From Lachnospiraceae bacterium (GTDB lineage: Bacteria > Bacillota > Clostridia > Lachnospirales > Lachnospiraceae): a stretch of DNA of 18,888 nucleotides. The notes under the pieces are model-generated. The model was not told where the DNA came from, searched no databases, and saw nothing but the letters and a program-made list of their open reading frames with translations. The DNA is taken from contig JAHZHB010000049.1 of assembly GCA_019420465.1 (NCBI GenBank), forward strand, positions 1 to 18,888, written 5' to 3'. The position numbers and the translations under genes were made by a program. This document shows positions 1 to 8,465 of the stretch, piece after piece (position 1 is the stretch's first letter; every line of letters starts with the position of its first letter).

Positions 1-1092
1 CTCTGTGATCTTAGCATCACGCATCATACGCTCTACATCGTACTCTCTGATGTAACCATAACCACCGTGTAACTGAACAGCTTTTGTAGTAACTTCCATA
101 GCTGCCTCAGCTGCGTACAGTTTAGCCTGTGCTGCTTCGAAACCATACTGTTTCTGTGTATCTTTTGCTTTTGCTGCTCTGTAAACGAGAAGCTGAGCTG
201 CCTGCATCTTAGTAGCCATATCAGCAAGCTGGAACTGTGTATTCTGGAACTGTCCGATAGTTCTGCCGAACTGTTTTCTCTCTTTTACATATGCAACTGT
301 TGCATCAAGAGCGCCCTCGCCAAGACCAAGTGCCTGAGCAGCGATACCGATACGTCCGCCATCCAGAGTATGCATAGCGATGTTGAATCCTTTACCTTTC
401 TGTCCAAGAAGGTTCTCTTTCGGGATACGGCAATCCTGGAAGATAAGCTCATATGTAGCTGATCCACGAATACCCATTTTTTTCTCTTTTGTTCCGAATG
501 TGAATCCTGGAGTTCCTTTTTCTACGATGAAAGCAGAGATTTCTTTCTGTTTTCTGCCACGTTTTTCAACGGTTCCGGTAACTGCGATAACGATATAAAC
601 GTCTGCATATTTACCGTTTGTGATGAAGCATTTAGATCCATTCAGAACCCACTCATCTCCATCTAATACTGCTTTTGTCTGCTGTCCCTGTGCATCTGTA
701 CCAGCACCCGGCTCAGTAAGACCGAAAGCACCGAGTTTTCTACCAGCTGCAAGGTCTGGAAGATATTTCTGTTTCTGCTCTTCTGTACCGAATGTAAGAA
801 TCGGATCACAGCAAAGAGAAGTATGTGCGGAAACGATAACGCCTGTTGTGCCGCAAACTTTTGATAACTCTTCTACACACATAGCGTATGTAAGGATATC
901 GCAGCCCTGTCCGCCATACTGTTTCGGGATTGGAATACCAAGGAATCCGGCTTTTGCCATTTTCTCAACGGTTTCCATAGGAAATCTTTCTTCCTCATCA
1001 ACCTCCTGTGCAAGAGGTTTCACTTCAGTTTCTGCGAACTCTTTGAAAAGAGTTCTAGCCATTTCATGTTTTTTGCTTAACGTGAAATCCAT
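1..1092 (-). CDS. bcd: butyryl-CoA dehydrogenase (acyl-CoA dehydrogenase), C-terminus cut by window edge
   Basis: Cytosolic FAD flavoprotein that reduces crotonyl-CoA to butyryl-CoA; in anaerobes it works with the electron-transfer flavoprotein EtfAB, bifurcating electrons to ferredoxin. The reading frame is open from the ATG at 1092 to the left edge: 364 codons of an expected 380 or so. It begins MDFTLSKKHEMARTLFKEFA and carries the acyl-CoA dehydrogenase signature GAFGLTEPGAGTD, then GSKCFITNG, and late in the protein AVQLHGGYGYIREY. The last visible residues are KITE (364). The family's catalytic glutamate, in the IYEGTSE segment at about 367, would be encoded just outside. A GGAGG lies 10 nt before the ATG. 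It is third in the thlA-hbd-bcd operon, 109 bp after hbd. etfB and etfA would be expected next, beyond the edge. Identity is very likely; exact acyl-chain preference is inferred from the operon. Confidence 0.95.
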   Translation of the reverse strand, partial: MDFTLSKKHEMARTLFKEFAETEVKPLAQEVDEEERFPMETVEKMAKAGFLGIPIPKQYGGQGCDILTYAMCVEELSKVCGTTGVIVSAHTSLCCDPILTFGTEEQKQKYLPDLAAGRKLGAFGLTEPGAGTDAQGQQTKAVLDGDEWVLNGSKCFITNGKYADVYIVIAVTGTVEKRGRKQKEISAFIVEKGTPGFTFGTKEKKMGIRGSATYELIFQDCRIPKENLLGQKGKGFNIAMHTLDGGRIGIAAQALGLGEGALDATVAYVKERKQFGRTIGQFQNTQFQLADMATKMQAAQLLVYRAAKAKDTQKQYGFEAAQAKLYAAEAAMEVTTKAVQLHGGYGYIREYDVERMMRDAKITE

Positions 1093-1122
1093 TATATCTT
1101 ATCCTCCATTTTTCATATTAGC

Positions 1123-1163
1123 GCGGATACCGCATAAGGCATGTGTAGCGAAATGCACATGCC
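1123..1163 (-). other. intercistronic hairpins between hbd and bcd
   Basis: A perfect 8-bp inverted repeat, GGCATGTG (1138-1145) and CACATGCC (1156-1163), has a 10-nt loop. Next to it is a small GCGG-ATA-CCGC hairpin (1123-1133). No U-run follows on the minus strand, so this is not a normal terminator. An mRNA-stabilising or processing element between two operon genes is the likeliest reading, by inference. Confidence 0.5.
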
Positions 1164-1201
1164 CCATTCAGCGTTATCCATCACTAATGAATTAACAAAT
1201 A

Positions 1202-2041
1202 TTATTTGCTGTAATCGTAGAATCCTTTGCCTGTCTTGCATCCGAGATGACCAGCACGAACCATTTTCTTAAGTAATGGTGCCGGACGATATTTCGGATC
1301 GCCAGTCTCAGAGTAGATAACATTCATGATAGCCAGACAAATATCCAGACCAATGTAATCTCCTAACTGAAGAGGTCCCATCGGATGGTTTGCTCCAAGT
1401 TTCATGGCTGTATCAATATCTTCTACGCTTGCAACGCCTGCTTCCAGTACACAGATACCTTCGTTGATCATTGGAACAAGGATTCTGTTTACTACGAAGC
1501 CAGCAGCCTCATTAACCTGAACCGGTGTTTTTCCGATCTCTTTGGAGATCTCAACGATTCTGTCTCTGAGTGAATCCGGAGTATTTGCTCCCTGGATTAC
1601 CTCGATCAGTTTCATTACAGGTGCCGGGTTGAAGAAATGCATACCGATAACCGGTCTGTCAAGTCCTGCTCCAATCTCTGTAATTGAAAGAGAAGAAGTA
1701 TTTGTAGCAAAGATACACTCTGCCGGAACGATGTCCTGAAGCTCTTTGAATGTCTGTTTTTTAACATCCATAACTTCCAGTGCTGCTTCTACTACCAGAT
1801 CAGCATCTGTACAGATATCTTTGGTACCAGTTGTAATTTTAGCAAGGATAGCATCAGCTTTAGCCTGATCCATTTTACCTTTCGCGATACGTTTTTCAAA
1901 ACCTTTCGCGATTTTATTTTTACCGTTTGCAGCGAACTCGTCGTTGATATCGCATAAGTAAACTTCATAACCTTCTGTCTGAGCGAATGCCTGCGCAATA
2001 CCTGAGCCCATTGTACCGGCTCCAATAATACCTACCTTCAT
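1202..2041 (-). CDS. hbd: 3-hydroxybutyryl-CoA dehydrogenase
   Basis: Cytosolic enzyme that reduces acetoacetyl-CoA to 3-hydroxybutyryl-CoA with NAD(P)H, the second step from acetyl-CoA to butyrate. The 279-residue length is normal for the clostridial family. The N-terminus has the Rossmann dinucleotide loop GIIGAGTMGSG (about residues 4-14). The segment GMHFFNPAPVMKLIEVI contains the catalytic histidine (His135), and NRILVPMINE follows in the linker to the helical C-terminal domain, which ends GCKTGKGFYDYSK. A strong AAGGAGG sits 8-9 nt before the ATG. The gene follows thlA by 149 bp and precedes bcd, so it should be part of one transcript. Whether the cofactor is NADH or NADPH cannot be read with confidence. 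Confidence 0.97.
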   Translation of the reverse strand: MKVGIIGAGTMGSGIAQAFAQTEGYEVYLCDINDEFAANGKNKIAKGFEKRIAKGKMDQAKADAILAKITTGTKDICTDADLVVEAALEVMDVKKQTFKELQDIVPAECIFATNTSSLSITEIGAGLDRPVIGMHFFNPAPVMKLIEVIQGANTPDSLRDRIVEISKEIGKTPVQVNEAAGFVVNRILVPMINEGICVLEAGVASVEDIDTAMKLGANHPMGPLQLGDYIGLDICLAIMNVIYSETGDPKYRPAPLLKKMVRAGHLGCKTGKGFYDYSK

Positions 2042-2190
2042 GATATTATCCTCCTTAAAATGAAATATGTATACTAAATATGAATTTACCTGACTGTTAG
2101 AAAACGATCAGTTTCAAAACATAGATTAGCCTTCCTCTATAAGCCTGTTCTATCCTGATGGATTCAACGAATCACTTTGCTATCGATGAA

Positions 2191-3381
2191 TTAGTATTTC
2201 TCAACGATTGTAGCACAACCCATTCCGCCACCGATACACAGTGTAGCAAGACCGAGTTTAGCATCTTTGTTCTGCTGCAGGTCATGAAGCAGAGTAACAA
2301 GGATACGGCATCCTGATGCTCCAACCGGATGACCAAGAGCGATAGCGCCACCGTGTGGGTTGAGTACTTCATCTTTGAATCCAAGCTCTTTCTGAACAGC
2401 TACAGACTGAGCAGCGAAAGCTTCGTTTGCTTCGATTACGTCGAATGCGTTGATATCGTCGATACCAGCGATCTTCATAGCTTTTTTAGTAGCCGGTACA
2501 GGTCCGATACCCATGATCTTCGGATCGCATCCGCCAAGAGCGCCTGCTACGAATGTAGCCATCGGTTTAACACCAAGCTCTTTTGCTTTCTCTTCGCTCA
2601 TTACAACGATTGCAGCAGCGCCATCATTGATACCAGATGCGTTACCAGCTGTAACCATTCCGCCCTCTTTACCAGAGCAGCATTTTAATTTTGCAAGAGT
2701 TTCCGGTGTAGTACCAGCACGAGGGCCCTCATCTTTTGTAATCATAACAACTTCTTTTTTCTGTTTTACAGGAACCGGAACGATCTCATCATCAAATAAT
2801 CCAGCTTCCTGAGCTGCTACAGCTTTCTGCTGTGATTTAGCTGCGAACTCATCAAGTTCTTCACGGGTAAGTCCCCACTGATCACAGATGTTTTCTGCTG
2901 TGATCATCATATGGTAGTTATTGAATGCATCCCAAAGAGCATCATTTACCATTGTATCGATAATAGTAGAATTATTCATTCTGTAACCGAAACGAGCTTT
3001 TTTCAGTGCGTAAGGAGCCATGGACATGTTCTCCATACCACCAGCTACAACGATATCAGCCTGTCCAGCCATGATCATGTTAGCAGCTTCGTTTACGCAT
3101 TTCAGACCAGAACCGCAAACAACGTTTAATGTGAATGCCGGAACTTCGTTCGGGATACCAGCTTTGATAGAAGCCTGACGTGCAACGTTCTGTCCCTGAG
3201 AAGCCTGAATTACACAACCCATCATTACTTCGTCAACCTGCTCCGGTTTAACGCCAGCTCTGTTCAGAGCCTCTTTGATAACGATAGATCCTAACTCAAC
3301 AGCTGGTGTGTTACCAAACTGTCCGCCCATTTTGCCGATTGCTGTACGGCATGCACCTGCTAAAACTACTTTTTTTGCCAT
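2191..3381 (-). CDS. thlA: acetyl-CoA C-acetyltransferase (thiolase)
   Basis: Condenses two acetyl-CoA into acetoacetyl-CoA, the entry step of butyrate synthesis, in the cytosol. The 396-residue length is typical of biosynthetic thiolases. The nucleophilic cysteine lies in NVVCGSGLK (Cys89), the C-terminal active-site histidine in ALGHPVGASG (His351), and the acid/base cysteine in CIGGGMGC (Cys382). The start is set by AAAGGAG about 8 nt upstream of the ATG at 3381. It is first in the operon, with hbd next. Its upstream region carries a candidate promoter and Rex operator, which would fit NADH-responsive control of the pathway. The thiolase identity is secure. A degradative role is less likely given the neighbours. 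Confidence 0.97.
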   Translation of the reverse strand: MAKKVVLAGACRTAIGKMGGQFGNTPAVELGSIVIKEALNRAGVKPEQVDEVMMGCVIQASQGQNVARQASIKAGIPNEVPAFTLNVVCGSGLKCVNEAANMIMAGQADIVVAGGMENMSMAPYALKKARFGYRMNNSTIIDTMVNDALWDAFNNYHMMITAENICDQWGLTREELDEFAAKSQQKAVAAQEAGLFDDEIVPVPVKQKKEVVMITKDEGPRAGTTPETLAKLKCCSGKEGGMVTAGNASGINDGAAAIVVMSEEKAKELGVKPMATFVAGALGGCDPKIMGIGPVPATKKAMKIAGIDDINAFDVIEANEAFAAQSVAVQKELGFKDEVLNPHGGAIALGHPVGASGCRILVTLLHDLQQNKDAKLGLATLCIGGGMGCATIVEKY

Positions 3382-3454
3382 TTCATTTCTCTCCTTTTAA
3401 TTATAAAATAATCCCTCTAGTATAGAAAAATAATTTATTACGCTAGATAAGATA

Positions 3455-3483
3455 ATTTTAGCACTCGTCGTCTGAGAATGCAA
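3455..3483 (-). promoter_or_regulatory. candidate thlA promoter
   Basis: On the minus strand TTGCAT (3483-3478), a 17-nt spacer, then TAAAAT (3460-3455), preceded by TG one base upstream (extended -10). Transcription would start near 3448 and give a leader of about 67 nt before the thlA ATG. The -35 is weak; spacing and extended -10 are good. An alternative is TTGCAA-N17-TACAGT further upstream, at about 3602-3630. Confidence 0.5.
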
Positions 3484-3532
3484 GAATTCCAGAGGACTTA
3501 CGTTTAAAAAAATAAGAATTTTTTTCGGCCGT

Positions 3533-3550
3533 TTGATATTTTTTTAACAA
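3533..3550. promoter_or_regulatory. candidate Rex (redox-sensing repressor) operator
   Basis: The 18-mer TTGATATTTTTTTAACAA matches the clostridial Rex consensus TTGTTAA-N4-TTAACAA at 12 of 14 fixed positions, with one half-site perfect. It lies about 150-170 bp upstream of thlA, between the two promoter candidates. Rex control of butyrate-pathway genes is established in clostridia. AT-rich surroundings raise the chance of a random match. Confidence 0.5.
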
Positions 3551-3557
3551 AGTTTTT

Positions 3558-3618
3558 AAAATAAAAAAGGGGTTACCTCTTGATTACCTCGCAGTGAATA
3601 CTGTATCACAATCCCTTT
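3558..3618 (-). terminator. terminator-like hairpin in the thlA upstream region
   Basis: On the minus strand, AAAGGGATT (3618-3610) can pair with AACCCCTTT (3574-3566) with one mismatch, followed by a TTTATTTT tract. The 35-nt loop contains an inner GTGA-N8-TCAC repeat (3594-3609). No gene upstream needs a terminator here, because carB has its own at 4011. It could be an attenuator in a long thlA leader, the end of a small RNA, or chance pairing. Confidence 0.35.
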
Positions 3619-3910
3619 AGTTTTGCAATACTAACCTTGTCGTAATTTACTATCTTTTTTGTTTCCGGCTTACTTTTATGTCATTCTTTTTTCATTATCT
3701 CTTCCGCTTTTTTGTTATTTTTTTGACAATTTGCACAAAATTTTTTTTCTTTTTTTATGAAAAGTTCAGCTTACGGAAATGTGCAAAATATATTTTTGGT
3801 ACTTCTGTCAGAAAATAAAATTTCTGTAAATTTTTCTGTTTTTGCTTTTTTCTCATAATTTTCTTGCATTTCCGACACTTCTAATCCCATACATATGTTG
3901 TGTATATTTT

Positions 3911-3976
3911 CCACATTTCATTTCCACTTCACATTGTTGCAAATATCCCACATTTCGTTTCCACTTCACATTGTTG
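3911..3976. repeat. imperfect tandem duplication, 37-bp period
   Basis: A 29-nt block at 3911-3939 recurs at 3948-3976 with one substitution (CATTTCATTTCC versus CATTTCGTTTCC). Degenerate traces of the unit appear on both flanks. It is non-coding and lies between the carB terminator and thlA. Confidence 0.85.
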
Positions 3977-4010
3977 TATATATTGTCTTTCATTTCTTTC
4001 AGGCAAATTT

Positions 4011-4074
4011 CCAATAAAAAAGAAGCACCTTATGGAGAATCGGTTTCTGAACCATTTTTCCACAAGGTGCTTCT
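4011..4074 (-). terminator. carB rho-independent terminator
   Basis: On the minus strand AGAAGCACCTTGTGG (4074-4060) pairs with CCATAAGGTGCTTCT (4035-4021) over 15 bp with a single G-U wobble. It is followed by TTTTTATTGG. The loop holds a second small stem (GGTT-CAGA-AACC). It begins about 70 nt after the carB stop. Confidence 0.9.
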
Positions 4075-4143
4075 TCAGTTTACAAGCTGTTTTTCATCTT
4101 ATTCGGACTTACAGCCATCCAAAAGTTTATCGTTAAACAAATC

Positions 4144-7100
4144 TTAGATATTTTTTACTGTCGCGATATCGATCATGGTCATGCTGTCGCTTGCGGTCTC
4201 AAGACTGAGTGCAAGTGCGTTTGCCGTATCCATGGATGTCAGGCAATGTACGCCTGTCTCGATGGCATTTCGACGGATCAGGAAACCGTCTCTTGTCTTG
4301 TCACGGCCCTGAGTCGGTGTATCGATGACAAGGTCGATCTTATGACCGAGGATCAGATCCATAACGTTTGGAGACTCCTGAGAAATCTTATTGATGCGAA
4401 GAGCATTTACGCCATGCTCCTGCAGATATTTTGCAGTGCTTCTGGTCGCATAGATCTTGTATCCCAGCGCTTCAAAACGTTTTGCAACGCCAACTGCTTC
4501 CGGTTTGTCCGCATCTTTTACAGTCATGATCATCTGTTTGTACTTCGGCAGTGAAATGCCTGCGCCAAGGAATGCTTTGTACAGAGCTTCGTTGAAGTTT
4601 TTAGCGATGCCAAGGCACTCGCCGGTAGATTTCATTTCCGGTCCAAGGCTGATCTCTGCTCCACGCAGTTTCTCGAAAGAGAATACCGGCATTTTGATAG
4701 CGATATAATCTGCTTCCGGAGCAAGTCCCGGCTCATAGCCCATGCCACGGATCGTTTCTCCGATGATCACACGGGTAGCCAGATCTACGATCGGGATGCC
4801 TGTTACTTTACTGATGTAAGGTACGGTTCTGGAAGAACGCGGGTTTACCTCGATAACGTATACTTCTTCGTTCATGGCGATGAACTGAATGTTGATCAGA
4901 CCTACAACGTGCAGCGCTCTTGCCAGACGTTTTGTATATTCTACAATCGTTTCTTTTACATGGTCGCTGATGGTCGGTGCCGGATATACAGAAATACTGT
5001 CTCCGGAATGAACACCGGTACGCTCGATATGCTCCATGATACCTGGGATCAGGATATCTTCGCCGTCACATACCGCATCAACCTCGATCTCTTTACCCAT
5101 GAGGTATTTATCGATAAGAATCGGATGATCCTGTGCGATCTGATTGATGGTGTCGATGAACTCTACGATCTCATCATCATTGAACGCAATGTGCATGCCC
5201 TGTCCGCCAAGTACGTAGGAAGGACGAACCAGTACCGGATAACCGATGCGATTTGCTGCTGCTTTTGCTTCCTGTGCAGTGTATACAGTATCGCCTGCAG
5301 CTCTCGGGATCTCTGTCTTCTCCAGGATCTCATCGAACAGCTCACGGTCTTCTGCCGCATCTACATCTTCTGCTTTTGTTCCAAGGATCGGAACGCCCAT
5401 CTTCATCAGGCTTTCTGTCAGCTTGATGGCTGTCTGTCCGCCGAACTGTACAACTGCTCCATCCGGTTTCTCGATGTTTACAACGTTTTCCACATCTTCC
5501 GGTGTCAGCGGCTCAAAGTACAGCTTATCCGCAATATCGAAATCGGTAGATACTGTCTCCGGGTTGTTGTTGATGATAATGGTCTCATATCCCTGTTTTG
5601 CAAATGCCCAGGTACAATGTACGGAACAGAAGTCAAACTCGATACCCTGTCCGATACGAATCGGGCCGGAACCAAGTACGAGAACTTTTTTCTTCGAATT
5701 GGTCTCTTCTGCCTCATTCTCTCCATCAAAGCAGGAATAATAATATGGTGTGGTAGCGGCAAACTCTGCAGCACAGGTATCAACCATTTTAAATGCAGCG
5801 GTAATGCCGTTATCGTAACGCATCTGTTTGATCTCTTCCTCGGATTTTCCGGTCAGTCTTGCGATGACATTATCCGGGAATTCGATACGTTTTGCTTCTT
5901 TTAACAGGTCTACGGTCAGTGCTTCACTGCGCAGACGGCCTTCCATCTCTACAAGGATGGCAATCTTGTCGATGAACCAGATGTCAATCTTGGTCAGGTC
6001 ATGGATCACATCGTAGGAAACGCCACGACGGCATGCCTCTGCGATAACCCAGATCCGGCGATCATCTACAACTTTTAATTTTTCTACTAACTCATCATAA
6101 GAGAGTGTCAGATATTCATCAGAAACAAGGCTGTCCACATGCTGCTCCAGGGAACGGATGGCTTTCATCAGTGCGCCCTCGAAGTTTGTACAGATACTCA
6201 TAACCTCTCCGGTAGCTTTCATCTGTGTGGTCAGTGTACGTTTGGCACTGATAAATTTATCAAACGGCAGACGCGGGATCTTGACTACGCAGTAGTCAAG
6301 CATCGGCTCGAAGCTTGCATAGGTCTTGCCAGTGATGGCATTCGGGATCTCATCGAGCGTATAGCCCAGAGCGATCTTTGCTGCAACCTTGGCGATCGGA
6401 TAACCTGTCGCCTTGGAAGCCAGTGCGGAAGAACGGCTGACACGGGGATTTACCTCGATAACGCAATATTCAAAGCTGTCCGGATTCAGAGCATACTGTA
6501 CATTACAGCCACCGGTGATACCCAGCTCGCTGATGATGTTTAATGCGGAAGTACGCAGCATCTGGTACTCTTTATCGCCCAGCGTCTGGGACGGTGCTAC
6601 TACGATACTGTCACCGGTGTGCACGCCGACCGGGTCGATATTTTCCATGTTACAAACGGTGATGCAGTTGCCTGCGCCGTCACGCATAACCTCGTACTCG
6701 ATCTCTTTCCATCCGGCGATGCAGCGCTCCACCAATACCTGGCCTACACGGGAAAGACGCAGACCGTTCTGCAGGATCTCTTCCATCTCTACCGGATTGT
6801 CGGCGATACCGCCGCCGCTGCCGCCAAGGGTGTAGGCCGGACGTAAAACGACCGGATAACCGATCTTTTCAGCAAAAGCCAGACCGTCTTCCACGCTCTC
6901 AACAACCAGAGAAGCCGCTACCGGCTCACCGATCTTTTCCATCGTACTCTTGAATTCGAGACGGTCCTCTGCCTTTTTGATGGTCAGGGATGTCGTACCG
7001 ATCAGGCGTACGTTATGCTCTTTTAAGAAACCGCGTTCTTCCAGCTCCATAGCCAGATTCAGACCGGCCTGACCGCCAAGTGTCGGCAGTACGCTGTCCG

Positions 7101-7347
7101 GTTTTTCTTTCATGATCAGCTGCTCTACGACCTCTACGGTCAGCGGCTCAATGTATACACGGTCAGCGATATCTTTATCGGTCATGATGGTGGCCGGGTT
7201 GGAGTTTAACAGAACAACCTCGATACCTTCTTCTTTCAGGGAACGGCAGGCCTGTGTACCGGCATAGTCAAACTCGGCAGCCTGACCGATGATGATCGGT
7301 CCGGAACCGATCACAAGTACTTTTTTGATTTCTGGATTCTTCGGCAT
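4144..7347 (-). CDS. carB: carbamoyl-phosphate synthase large subunit
   Basis: Makes carbamoyl phosphate from bicarbonate, two ATP and ammonia delivered by CarA, feeding pyrimidine and arginine synthesis in the cytosol. The 1067-residue length is full size. The two homologous synthetase halves are visible: the first starts KKVLVIGSGPIIIGQAAEFD, the second (about residue 555) KKVLVLGSGPIRIGQGIEFD. Each contains an ATP-grasp domain, for example RPAYTLGGSGGG and RPSYVLGGQGMH, and ends in EVNPRVSRSSAL or EVNPRSSRTVPY. The last 130 or so residues form the MGS-like allosteric domain (YATRSTAKYLQEHG, DTPTQGRDKTRDGF), where UMP or ornithine act in known enzymes. Its ATG overlaps the carA stop by one base (TAATG), with GGAGG 9 nt upstream, so the subunits are translationally coupled. 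A strong terminator follows. Confidence 0.98.
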   Translation of the reverse strand: MPKNPEIKKVLVIGSGPIIIGQAAEFDYAGTQACRSLKEEGIEVVLLNSNPATIMTDKDIADRVYIEPLTVEVVEQLIMKEKPDSVLPTLGGQAGLNLAMELEERGFLKEHNVRLIGTTSLTIKKAEDRLEFKSTMEKIGEPVAASLVVESVEDGLAFAEKIGYPVVLRPAYTLGGSGGGIADNPVEMEEILQNGLRLSRVGQVLVERCIAGWKEIEYEVMRDGAGNCITVCNMENIDPVGVHTGDSIVVAPSQTLGDKEYQMLRTSALNIISELGITGGCNVQYALNPDSFEYCVIEVNPRVSRSSALASKATGYPIAKVAAKIALGYTLDEIPNAITGKTYASFEPMLDYCVVKIPRLPFDKFISAKRTLTTQMKATGEVMSICTNFEGALMKAIRSLEQHVDSLVSDEYLTLSYDELVEKLKVVDDRRIWVIAEACRRGVSYDVIHDLTKIDIWFIDKIAILVEMEGRLRSEALTVDLLKEAKRIEFPDNVIARLTGKSEEEIKQMRYDNGITAAFKMVDTCAAEFAATTPYYYSCFDGENEAEETNSKKKVLVLGSGPIRIGQGIEFDFCSVHCTWAFAKQGYETIIINNNPETVSTDFDIADKLYFEPLTPEDVENVVNIEKPDGAVVQFGGQTAIKLTESLMKMGVPILGTKAEDVDAAEDRELFDEILEKTEIPRAAGDTVYTAQEAKAAANRIGYPVLVRPSYVLGGQGMHIAFNDDEIVEFIDTINQIAQDHPILIDKYLMGKEIEVDAVCDGEDILIPGIMEHIERTGVHSGDSISVYPAPTISDHVKETIVEYTKRLARALHVVGLINIQFIAMNEEVYVIEVNPRSSRTVPYISKVTGIPIVDLATRVIIGETIRGMGYEPGLAPEADYIAIKMPVFSFEKLRGAEISLGPEMKSTGECLGIAKNFNEALYKAFLGAGISLPKYKQMIMTVKDADKPEAVGVAKRFEALGYKIYATRSTAKYLQEHGVNALRINKISQESPNVMDLILGHKIDLVIDTPTQGRDKTRDGFLIRRNAIETGVHCLTSMDTANALALSLETASDSMTMIDIATVKNI

Positions 7348-8420
7348 TATTTCGTACCTCCCATCATCTGCAGGAAACGGTCAAACAGGTATCCTGAATC
7401 CTGCGGTCCCGGGCAGGCTTCCGGATGGAACTGAACCGTAAAAATATTTTTGTCAACGTAGGAAAGACCCTCATTGGTGCCGTCATTGACATTGACAAAT
7501 GCCGGTACAGCGACCTTAGGATCGAGATGATCTGTATCAACCACATAGCCATGGTTCTGTGAAGAAATGTAAACACGACCGGTAGCAAGATCCTTGACCG
7601 GATGGTTACCGCCACGATGGCCGTATTTCATTTTGTGTGTATCTGCGCCTGTGGCAAGAGCCATCAGCTGATGTCCGAGACAGATAGCAAAGATCGGAAC
7701 ATTGGAATCGTAAAGTTTCTTAATTTCATCGATGATCGGTCCGCAGTCCTTCGGATCTCCCGGGCCGTTTGACAGCATGATGCCGTCCGGATTGGAAGCT
7801 AAAATCTCCTCTGCCTTTGTGTATGCCGGGTAGATCGTAACCTCACAGCCTCTCTTGTTAAGACTCTTTGCAATATTGTTCTTGGCACCGAAATCCATCA
7901 GCGCTACTTTATATCCATCGCCCTTTAATACGGACTTTTCTGTACAGGTGACTTTTTCGACAACATTACCTGTTCTGTAAGCATGCAGCTTCGGCATGAT
8001 CTCATCCAGATTGTAATTCTCATTTGTCGTGATCATTCCATTCATTGTACCCTTTTCACGCAGGATCTTTGTCAGGGCACGTGTATCAATACCGGCAATA
8101 CCCGGAATATCGTAGCGTTTCAGGAAATTCTGAATAGAATCCTCGCTGCGGAAATTGCTGGGCATACGGGAGAGTTCTCTGACGATATAGCCATCCGGCC
8201 ACGGTCTTAAGGACTCCTGATCCTCATAGCAGATACCGTAGTTACCGATCAGCGGATATGTCATACATACCGCCTGACCCGCATAGGACGGATCGGTCAG
8301 TACTTCAAGGTAACCTGTCATGGACGTATTGAATACGATCTCGCTGATGATTTCTTTCCTTGAACCGATACTGGTTCCGGTAAAGACATGTCCATCTTCC
8401 AGAATAAGAAAAGCTTTCAT
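7347..8420 (-). CDS. carA: carbamoyl-phosphate synthase small (glutaminase) subunit
   Basis: Class I glutamine amidotransferase subunit that hydrolyses glutamine and channels ammonia to CarB. The 357-residue length is normal. The N-terminal CPSase_sm domain begins KAFLILEDGHVFTGTSIGS and includes FNTSMTGYLEVLTDPSYAGQ. The C-terminal amidotransferase domain has the nucleophile elbow FAICLGHQLMAL (Cys247) and the His-Glu pair in FHPEACPGP (His332, Glu334). An AAAGGATAA lies upstream of the ATG with a rather long spacing. The gene has its own sigma-A-like promoter and a leader of about 98 nt with one hairpin. It is the first gene of the carAB operon. I see no PyrR-binding consensus or arginine operator that I can name. 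Confidence 0.97.
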   Translation of the reverse strand: MKAFLILEDGHVFTGTSIGSRKEIISEIVFNTSMTGYLEVLTDPSYAGQAVCMTYPLIGNYGICYEDQESLRPWPDGYIVRELSRMPSNFRSEDSIQNFLKRYDIPGIAGIDTRALTKILREKGTMNGMITTNENYNLDEIMPKLHAYRTGNVVEKVTCTEKSVLKGDGYKVALMDFGAKNNIAKSLNKRGCEVTIYPAYTKAEEILASNPDGIMLSNGPGDPKDCGPIIDEIKKLYDSNVPIFAICLGHQLMALATGADTHKMKYGHRGGNHPVKDLATGRVYISSQNHGYVVDTDHLDPKVAVPAFVNVNDGTNEGLSYVDKNIFTVQFHPEACPGPQDSGYLFDRFLQMMGGTK

Positions 8421-8465
8421 TTGTTCACCGTTATCCTTTCATATAATAAGTAAAAGTTAAACTCC

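Larger units (their letters stand above)
3382..4143. other. 762-bp AT-rich intergenic region between carB and thlA
   Basis: No convincing gene is present; the short plus-strand reading frames near 3842-4147 lack ribosome binding sites and span a tandem repeat and a terminator. From right to left on the minus strand it holds the carB terminator (4011-4074), a 37-bp imperfect tandem duplication (3911-3976), a strongly T-rich plus strand (about 3640-3850), a terminator-like hairpin (3558-3618), a candidate Rex site (3533-3550) and a candidate thlA promoter (3455-3483). Confidence 0.8.

Noticed and set aside
3723..3728. Plus-strand TTGACA as a promoter
   Set aside because: No -10 at a suitable distance and no plus-strand gene downstream; the sequence is a long T-run.
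3842..4147. Two plus-strand short frames in the intergenic gap
   Set aside because: They run through the tandem repeat and the carB terminator, lack ribosome binding sites, and are of low-complexity Phe/Ser/His composition.
4909..5904. Plus-strand open frame of 331 codons opposite carB
   Set aside because: Shadow of carB; no family resemblance and no translation signal.
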